A stretch of DNA of 64,000 nt from CBDCWQ01 sp965223435 (GTDB lineage: Bacteria > Myxococcota > Kuafuiibacteriia > Kuafuiibacteriales > Kuafuiibacteriaceae): positions 62,001-126,000 of the forward strand of contig CBDCWQ010000009.1 in assembly GCA_965223435.1 (NCBI GenBank), given 5' to 3'. Below, piece after piece: positions 38,404 to 46,500 of the stretch; position 1 is the first letter of the stretch, and each line of letters opens with the position of its first letter. The position numbers were made by a program, and so were the translations under genes. A model generated the notes under the pieces. It was not told the DNA's origin. It ran no database searches and saw only the letters and a program-made list of their open reading frames with translations.

Positions 38404-39141
38404 TCAGCCACCGCGCGCGCGCTGCCGTCCAACTTCGTACAGCAAGATCGCCGCTGCGACCGACGCGTTGAGGCTCTCAAAACCGAAAGACATCGGAATC
38501 GAGACCGACCCATCACACTGCCGCTCCACGCTCGGGCGAACCCCGCGAGCCTCACCGCCGATGACCAATGCCAGGGGGCCCGTCAGGTCGGCTCCGTGCA
38601 CCGAAGGCCCCCCGGTGGAGGCCGCAACCATCCACACACCGTGGTCGCGAAGAACCGAAATCGCCCGCTTGATGTTTCCCACCCCCGCCACCGGCACGTG
38701 AAGGGCTGCCCCCGCGGAAGCCCGGATCACGGCGGGGCTCATTTGGGCGGCGCGCCGAAAGGGAATGACAACGCCTTGGGCACCTAGGGCATGCGCACTC
38801 CTAAGGACCGCTCCAAGGTTCTGGGGATCTTGAATATGATCCAGCAAGAGCAACAAAGGCGGCCCTTCGATTCGCTCCAGAAGCTCTTCAAGCTCCACCC
38901 CTCGAAGCGATTCCGACGAAAGCATCGCCCCGACACCTTGGTGCCCGTCGGAGCCCACCAGTTTTGTCAATTGTTCCGTCGACAGGTCGCGAACCGGAAC
39001 CGAACGCTCTAAAGCGGCTTGGCGCACACGGTCGGTTTGTCGCCCCGGGCGCCTCGCCAGGCAAACAAACTCAATCGTTGCCGGGCTCCGCAAGGCTTCA
39101 AGAACCGGCTGCGCGCCATAGATGGGGCAAGATTGGTTCAC
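38404..39141 (-). CDS. rlmB: 23S rRNA 2'-O-ribose methyltransferase of the TrmH/RlmB family
   Basis: 245 residues. SpoU/TrmH-family enzymes bind S-adenosylmethionine in a trefoil knot and methylate a ribose 2'-OH; RlmB acts on G2251 of 23S rRNA. The three family motifs are DHIQDPQNLGAVLRSAHALG, LALVIGGEARGVRP and IPMSFGFESLNASVAAAILL. The N-terminal IYGAQPVLEAL is the substrate-binding L30e-like part. The GTG start overlaps the pyrF stop as GTGA, so the two are co-translated. Confidence 0.9.
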   Translation of the reverse strand: MNQSCPIYGAQPVLEALRSPATIEFVCLARRPGRQTDRVRQAALERSVPVRDLSTEQLTKLVGSDGHQGVGAMLSSESLRGVELEELLERIEGPPLLLLLDHIQDPQNLGAVLRSAHALGAQGVVIPFRRAAQMSPAVIRASAGAALHVPVAGVGNIKRAISVLRDHGVWMVAASTGGPSVHGADLTGPLALVIGGEARGVRPSVERQCDGSVSIPMSFGFESLNASVAAAILLYEVGRQRARGG

Positions 39142-39878
39142 ACCCGGGCCCGGTCAATGTCTTCGAGAATTCGTTTGGCTGCTTCCACCGGGTCTTTGGC
39201 CAGCCGGATCGGACGACCCACGACCAGATAACTTGCTCCGGCCTCCACTGCAGCACGCGGGGTCATGACCCGTGTTTGGTCCAAGGCCTCGTCGCTTGGA
39301 CCTCGAATGCCGGGGGTCACAAAAACCGTGTGATCGGGCAGAATTTCGCGGAGTCTTCGCAATTCATGCCCACTGCTCACAATCCCGCCGGCCCCGTTCT
39401 CGACCGCGACCCGGGCCAACCTGGGCACCAATTCCTCGATGGGCAAGCTGACGCCCAGTTCTTCAAGATCGTGACTGGCATGGCTCGTCAAGATGGTCAC
39501 CGCAAGACAAAGTGGCGCCGGTACGCCGGGAATCAGAGTCCCTGTATGGAGCACCTCAAGCGCGCTCTGAAGCATCCGGGCCCCACCCAATGCGTGAACG
39601 GTAAACATTCGAGCGCGCTGCCGGACAACCTCCCGAACCGCACCGCCTACCGTCGCCGGGATATCGTGGAACTTGAGGTCTAAGAAGACACTCGAACCCA
39701 TGCCATGGATGAGATCAAACACCAGGGACCCCGCCCTCGTGAAAATCCGCGGCCCCACTTTGAACATGCCCACATAAGGCGCCAACTTGTTCACCAGGCG
39801 CTCGGCTTCGCCCACGCTCTCGACGTCCAGGGCAAAAATGAGGCGGTCTTTCGGACTTGATGGTTTCACCAAGCCCAC
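39138..39878 (-). CDS. pyrF: orotidine 5'-phosphate decarboxylase
   Basis: 246 residues. PyrF makes UMP from OMP in the last step of pyrimidine synthesis. The TIM-barrel signature DRLIFALDVES and the catalytic DLKFHDIPATV (Lys and Asp charge network) are intact, and the phosphate-binding end reads TPGIRGPSDEA and YLVVGRPI. The start is GTG at 39878; the GTG three codons on (MKPSSPKDRL) is also possible. Confidence 0.95.
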   Translation of the reverse strand: MGLVKPSSPKDRLIFALDVESVGEAERLVNKLAPYVGMFKVGPRIFTRAGSLVFDLIHGMGSSVFLDLKFHDIPATVGGAVREVVRQRARMFTVHALGGARMLQSALEVLHTGTLIPGVPAPLCLAVTILTSHASHDLEELGVSLPIEELVPRLARVAVENGAGGIVSSGHELRRLREILPDHTVFVTPGIRGPSDEALDQTRVMTPRAAVEAGASYLVVGRPIRLAKDPVEAAKRILEDIDRARV

Positions 39879-40048
39879 ATCCTAAGCACGAGGACCTCTT
39901 GAGTGACAATGATTTCTCTCAGAGAGACGCCAAAGGCTCTGGGATACCTATCCCCACGGCCGCGGGCCTGGACACCCACCGGGCGGCGCCAAAGAGCCCC
40001 TCGAAGGGCGTCCACCAGGATTTGTTGGTCCACTTTCGGGTACACCAT
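39866..40048 (-). CDS. possible small protein upstream of pyrF
   Basis: 60 residues (MVYPKVDQQILVDALRG through REIIVTQEVLVLRMWAW). Third codon positions are mostly G/C, and the last 13 bases overlap the pyrF start. No family is recognised and no good ribosome site is visible, so this may be an open leader sequence. Confidence 0.3.
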   Translation of the reverse strand: MVYPKVDQQILVDALRGALWRRPVGVQARGRGDRYPRAFGVSLREIIVTQEVLVLRMWAW

Positions 40049-40134
40049 CGACACCGAGGCTGGTCAGGCGGGGGCGCTCGAAGCGACCCCACCCCGTAGC
40101 CCTCGGCCCACGCGCCACCAAGCGGCCTATCCGG

Positions 40135-40530
40135 ATGCGATACAAGGGCATCCTGGGAATAGTGCTTCCGGAGTCGCCATGCTCGGTGCTAGACCCGAAG
40201 CCCGTGCAGGAAATCCAACAAAGCCTTCCCGTCTACATGATGATCGGCATCATCATCATCGTTGGTGTATCCCAGATTCACCGAATTCTAGGTGGAATCC
40301 TCGGCGTTGTGTTTTGGCTCGGAATTGCTGTGGTCGGCATGGCCGCCTACGACGGTGGCCATGGCATCGGTCTTCGGATCCTTGATTTGCGATTTCCACG
40401 CTGGCTCTTTTTAGCGATGTGCCTGCTTTTCGTGGGCATCAACGTTTTTGTCATCTACACCGCCCATGAACAAAAAAAACGGCAAACGCTTCGAAGGGCG
40501 CTCCTTCGTGATGATGCTGAGACCGACTGA
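40135..40530 (+). CDS. small hypothetical membrane protein
   Basis: 131 residues from the ATG at 40135; a GTG at 40204 (giving MQEIQQSLPVYMMIG) is an alternative start. Three hydrophobic segments are visible: MMIGIIIIVGVSQI, GGILGVVFWLGIAVVGMAA and WLFLAMCLLFVGINVFVIY. A basic C-terminal tail (HEQKKRQTLRRALLRDD) is probably cytoplasmic. No family is recognised. It is convergent with the giant CHAT gene, with 53 bases between them. Confidence 0.6.
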   Translation: MRYKGILGIVLPESPCSVLDPKPVQEIQQSLPVYMMIGIIIIVGVSQIHRILGGILGVVFWLGIAVVGMAAYDGGHGIGLRILDLRFPRWLFLAMCLLFVGINVFVIYTAHEQKKRQTLRRALLRDDAETD

Positions 40531-40583
40531 CCATTCTTGAAACTCGGCCGGCTTCGTGCCCGCCGTCCCACGGACTTTGACAT

Positions 40584-43500
40584 TCAACGCGCGCCCGCGC
40601 TGGGGCCGCCCTTAAGAAGTGAGAAGGTTGCCCACCATGCGGGGTGTGGATAATAGCGGCGAACACGACGTTGCGCCTCACGCAAGGCTGCCGCCACCGG
40701 AAGGCGTTTGGACGCCCGATAGAAGTGTTTCATAATCAAAGACGCGGCCAAGTCGTGCACGTGGGTCGTACTGGCCAGGACCCGAGAGACGCCGGCCACC
40801 TGAAGGGCCTGCGCAAAAGAAAGAATTTCTTGCCCTGAAAGTGCGTCCTTGGAGGGGTTCTGGGCCGAAGAGACCATGCTCCAGCAAGCCGAGAGGACAA
40901 CCAAGTCAGCATGCGACCGCTTACCGAGAACATCCAAAATCTTGACTGAGCCATCGCTGGCCACCAACTCCGTCCCCAATGGATCGCGCGCGCCTGACCC
41001 AGAAGAGACCGCACCCGCCAAAAACGTATGCCCGGAAAAATGAAAAACACCACGGCTTCCAGCCAGCCCGGCCAAAAGAGACTGCTTGGTCACCGCGGGC
41101 CCCGATACCGTCGTCGCCCTCGGAAACTCCTCCTTGATAAGCTGAAGTTCCTTTTGGGCGAAAGGCAGAGGCCGCGTCACGGCCATGGGTGCCTGACTGG
41201 CGGCGCCAAAGGCCACGATGCTCGAGCCAACGATGAGCCCGAAACGCTTCTTGAGCGCGCGAAAAGCAGCTGCCGTGTCCAGGGCTTGCACCAATTCGAA
41301 GCGATCGATCATTCGTGCACGAGTAAATAGGGCCTCAGGAGACCGCGTTTTGGTGTCCGGGACCCTCAGCGCGGCAAAGGCCAAGTATCGTAAGACTCCG
41401 TGCTGCACCAAGGCCAAACGACGTTTTCCCTCGAGCAAGGGCATGATCGGTGTGACCAAGACTTCCTCCAGGCGTTCGTGAACCTCATGGAGATCGGAAC
41501 GGCTCGCCAGTCTCCGGGTATAGTCCGCAACCAATGCACGCATCGCCGCCGACGAAATCGGGTGGCGACGAACATGAATGCCCCCCTTATCGAGCACAAA
41601 GGCGACCAATGCGTTCCCCGTCAGACGATAAAAGACGATCGCATCATCGGGCGCCAGAGCCTCGAGTTGTTTCAGATCAAGCGCTTCAAAGATCGAAAAA
41701 ACCTGAGGCTCCAATCGAGCGAGTTCCGCCTCTTCGGAAGACACCTTGCCACGATTCTTCTGGCCGTCCCCTCCTTTTCTCTTGATCGCGCGAATCAGCT
41801 CCGGAACCCGCGGCGAGGCAAAAGGAATACGGGTGTCATCAAGCAGCGCGACCCGCTCGAGGGCTTGAATGCGGTTGGCGATTTCGAGTGCTTCCCTTTT
41901 TCGGCCGGTGTCCAAAAAGAGCATCATCAGATCGTCGAAGGCAGCGTAGCGATAGAGCCCCGTCCCCACCGTACCCGAGCGACCGGTAATCATCCCCGCA
42001 ATGCGCGTCGCCTCACGCAGCTCAGCCTCGGCTGCGTCGAGTTTGCCTCTTTTTTGCAAGATCAGTCCAAGAGATCGATGTGCCTTCCACGCAATTTCTT
42101 TGATATCAAGTCGATTGGCCAGGGGAATGAGTTCTGTGTATCGCCCGTGCGCAGAATCGAAATGACCACGTTTTTCTGCCAATGAGGCCAGCGCGAAACG
42201 CGCCCTGAGCTCATTGTTCAAGTCGCGCACCTCAAGCGCATACTCGAGCCCCTTGGTCAACGTTTCCTCCGCGCGGGCCAGGTCTCCCTCAAGGACCAAG
42301 GCCTCCCCCAGGTTCCGAAGATCGTAAGCCATGGCATAGCGGTCTTTGAGCGACTGGTCGATTTCGTAGGCCGCACGAAAGGCGTCTATTGCGGTGCCCA
42401 TTTCTCCAAATTCGAGATACACCCGCCCCAGATTATTGTATTGGGTCGCAACCTCCGATTGATCACCAAGCTCTCGTGCCAGTCTTTGCGCTCGCTCTAA
42501 ATAACGAACCGCCTCCTTAAAATCGCGGACACTCATCGCCATAAGACCACACACCGACAGCGCGTAAATTCTGCTCTTTTTGAGGCTCCGGATCTGCTTG
42601 CGGGTTGCATCTCGTTTTTCGAGCCGCTTTTCTTGAGTCAAGCGCAGCCGAAAGGCACGCATGTTGTCGTTCACCACGGCCAGACTCTTGTCGCAAAGGC
42701 CCTGTCCATGAGAGTAATCGCCTTGATACCACGCGACGTTGGCCGCTTCGACCAACGACTCCAACTCGAGAATGCGCAGATTTTCGGCCCGCGCAGCGAG
42801 CTCAGCCTCTTCGGCCCGCGCCAGAGCGGCCTCAAAGTCGCCCCGCCGCCTCGCCACACGCGCCAAACTCAAGGTCGCCGACACCTTTTTCGCCTCTGAC
42901 CGGGCATGGGTCTTAAACCGAAGGTACGCCGCCTCGGCCCGGCCAGGGTCGCTCAAACTATTCAGGTAGATGGCACCCAGTCGGTCCAAAACGAGCATCG
43001 CTGCGGGCGGTCTTTTTTGGGCGCTGTATACACCGCTCTCGGTAAACGCGTTCACCGCACTTTCGAATGTCTTTGCGGCCTCTTCAAATTCTAGTTTTTC
43101 TTCGTAGTGGCGGCCCAGCGCCCAAAGCCCAAGGGCCACACTTTTGGTCTCGCCCATGTTTTCAAGACCTTTGATCGCCTCAAGAAAAATGCGCTCAGCA
43201 ACCTTGTCATCTTTGGCCTTGCTATAGATGGTGGCCAAACCCACTTCCGAGTTCGCAATCACCGCCGGACCTCGCCCTGCCTTGCGCTGGTAATCAATAA
43301 GACGCCGTTGCGCATCCGCCGCGCGGCCTGGATTGGCCGGCTTCAATCGACTGAGATACGTTGAAGCAAGCGCGCTGTACGCGTCCTCAATACCCTTCGT
43401 CATGTTGGCGACGGTTTGCACCCGAACCAAACGCTCCAGCTCAAAAACCAAAAGCGGGTAGTTCCGCTTTCTGATGGCCATCGAAGGTCGACGTCTCAAA

Positions 43501-46500
43501 CGTGGAGCGATGGACCGCGCATAGGCTTGACGCCCTCGATCGTCTAACCCGGGGTGCCCCAAAAACGCAGCAAGGCCCACTTGAGGGTGCGTTTTTTGCG
43601 CCTCACGAATTGCGTACTGAAACGCTTGTGCGGGGCTCAGCTCTTGAAATCTGGATTGAAAGGCCTTCACAAAAGCGAGAAGACCGGGTCTCGGAATCTC
43701 GCGGGGCATCACAATGATGCTGACCGAACCTCGTGGAATCAAAGCCAAGTCCGCCGGAACCAGTTTGTGGGCTTCAGCTTCCGAGACCCCGCTCAAGATC
43801 AAAGTCCGCGCCGGAAGGTGTAGGTCCTGGAGCGCAATTTCGCGGTCAAAGGCATCGGCCATCGAAGTTTGAAGCGCCGAGTCATCGGGCTCTTTTTTGC
43901 CCGGCAAACGAAGGACGGATCGCTCTACGGCCTCTGGCTCTACGCGAAGTTCGAGGTCGACGACAACCAGGTCCTGGGGCACATCTCGCAAGGCCTCCAC
44001 CAAAGACCGCTCCGAAACACGAGGATCATCAGAAGTGCCCCCAGCCCTCGGGCCTCGAAACTGAAGCAGGGTACGGTCACCGAGAACAACTTTGCAGTCC
44101 GGTACAGTCGATGGATCCGTGCCAAGCAATACGCAGCCCAAGGCACCCACCTGCTGTCGCTCTTTGAGCAATGGCCATACGCTGGGAGCACTCACATGGG
44201 CGAGCTGAATGCCATCATGGGGCGCCACCGCCTGCGGCAGCGTTTGCTTCAAGACACGACCTGCGACGAGCACCCGCATCTTCGGCCCCATCCTCGACAA
44301 AAAAGGGCTCCACAAGACCTTACGAAGCGCAGCCACGCTTTTCACGGGAGGAGCTTCACCACGAAGCATGGCGGCTCTCACCCCTTTTAAGAGCGCTTGC
44401 ACGTCTTGGACTGACATTTCGCTCGCGTGATGGACAAAAGCCGTTTCTGAGACTGTGGAACCATCAACCCAAAAAAGGTGAAGATGGCCACCGACTTCAC
44501 CGAGTGCCAATATGGCCTCGTCTGCCTCGAGCTCACTCGGAAGGTCTTCAGCTTCGTAGGGCACACCAAAGAGTCGCGCGCTCGCCAACTCAGACTGCCG
44601 CAGGCGGTTGGTGGCGACAAAACGCTTGTGGCTGCGAGCGACATCCGCCTTAAGACGCTCGAACTCGTCGCGTTCAGTTGCCCCATCGGCCGCAAAAAGC
44701 AACCGCCTCGCCTCTCGAAAGGCCTTCAACCGACGCCGCATTCGCGCCGAGAGCCGCACGTCTGTACTCTGAAGAGGATTGTCGACTTGTACGATAGGAC
44801 CAGACGCGACCGAAAAAAGCATCGAGCGATCCAAAGCCTGAAACGCACCATGCAGATCCCCGAGGCTTAACGCAGAAGACGCGGTTTGAGCGTACAATCG
44901 CTTAACGATTCCCCGGTGATTTCTCAAAAGCTGCGGAGGGATCTCACCCACGCGTTCGGTGACCGCCGTCAAAGCAGTCGCGTTGTGCGGCTGACCCAGC
45001 ACATCTCGAATTTCAAATGACAAGGCCATCCCTATGTGGCCACTCGAGACCGCGATGCGCCGAGCCAACTGAGACAAGGCGTTGTTGACCGCATTGCTTC
45101 GATCTCGCAAGATCCGGGTCAGTTCCAGTACCGCATACAAGCCCTGAGCGAGTATGCTCGCCCCAAGACCCGAACCCGCAGAAACCGCACGCTTCGCCGC
45201 CCTCTCAAACGCCGTACGCGCCCTCCCAAGCGCCACCACCGAGCCATCCAGTTGCTCCAAATAGGCCTGAAATCCCGACGCCCGCTGGGGGCTCTGTGTG
45301 GGTCTAAACGCCCTATCGAGCAGCAAAAGTCCCGTCGCGTAGTGAAGCCGCGCGTCCACCGCGCGCCCCCGCTGATGGGCCCCGGTGAGCCGGGGACCGT
45401 AGGCTGCGACCGAAGCCGTCGTCGCAATGGCGACGGTCGAACTCAGCGCGCTCGGCAGTGCCGATAGGACCGGCATACTCAACCGATCGTACGCAACCGT
45501 AGAGCTTTCGGCGTCAGCCGCCAAAAAGGCGTCGTTCATTGCGGTCCTTGCTTTGTGAATCGCATCTTCATAAGGCTGCAAATTCACACCAAGACCTTGT
45601 CCACGGGCCCGGGCGTAGACCAACACCTCCGCGCGAATGGCGGCGCACTGAGCGCGGTCCATGGTGAGGGCGCGCCGGTCCCACGAAAAGTCATCGCTGG
45701 TAGACCAGCCTTCAAGGTTCTGTTCTATCTCGCGAAGGAGATCATCTGCGCCAGGCCAGTCACCCGCGCGCACGCGCTGCCAAGCCAACGTGCCATACAA
45801 GCCAAAGCGTTCCCTCAAATTGTTCAGGGTCAAAGGTTCGGCATCGACCATCAGCTTGGTGGGAACATCCGCCATGATTTGAGTGGAGAGCGCCCGACGC
45901 CGCTCATCAATGGAAACCGAGCGTGAAATCTCTCCCAAGGCCGCATGAACCTCAGAGCTCAACGCTAGATTGATGTTCAGCTCATTGAGTTCCGAAAATC
46001 CAAACGGAGCGCGGGTCACGTTTGCGTCCACCGGGCGCCACACGCGGCCCGACCGCTGCACGACGTGCTTGCGAATAAATGTACGGCCCTCCTTCAGCCG
46101 AGCCAAGATGCCCTCAAGCGCGCGAGGATCCCAGGCCTTTTCCGCATGAAACTCTGCTCTTGCTTCCTCCCGCTTGGCGATCACCAAACGCTGGCTTTCC
46201 TTTTGAAATGCCAGTCTGGCCCCGTAGGCCTCAAGGGCGGACTGGGCGTAGCTATCCTCTCCCGCCTGCTTGTACGCAAGCGCCAGTGTTCCGTAGAGTT
46301 CAGGCAAGCGGGTGGTCTTCTCGTATTTTTTTGCCAAACGGATAGCCTCTCGGGTGGCCCACGTGCTGACTTCCCATGCCTCAGACCACGATGCAGCCCG
46401 GCCGAGGCGCTCCCAAAAGACGAGCTCCGAAATCTCACTCAAACGGCCTAGCCCCAGTTTCCAGCAGCTCAGGTAATTCCGCAAAGCCAAGCCCATGTTT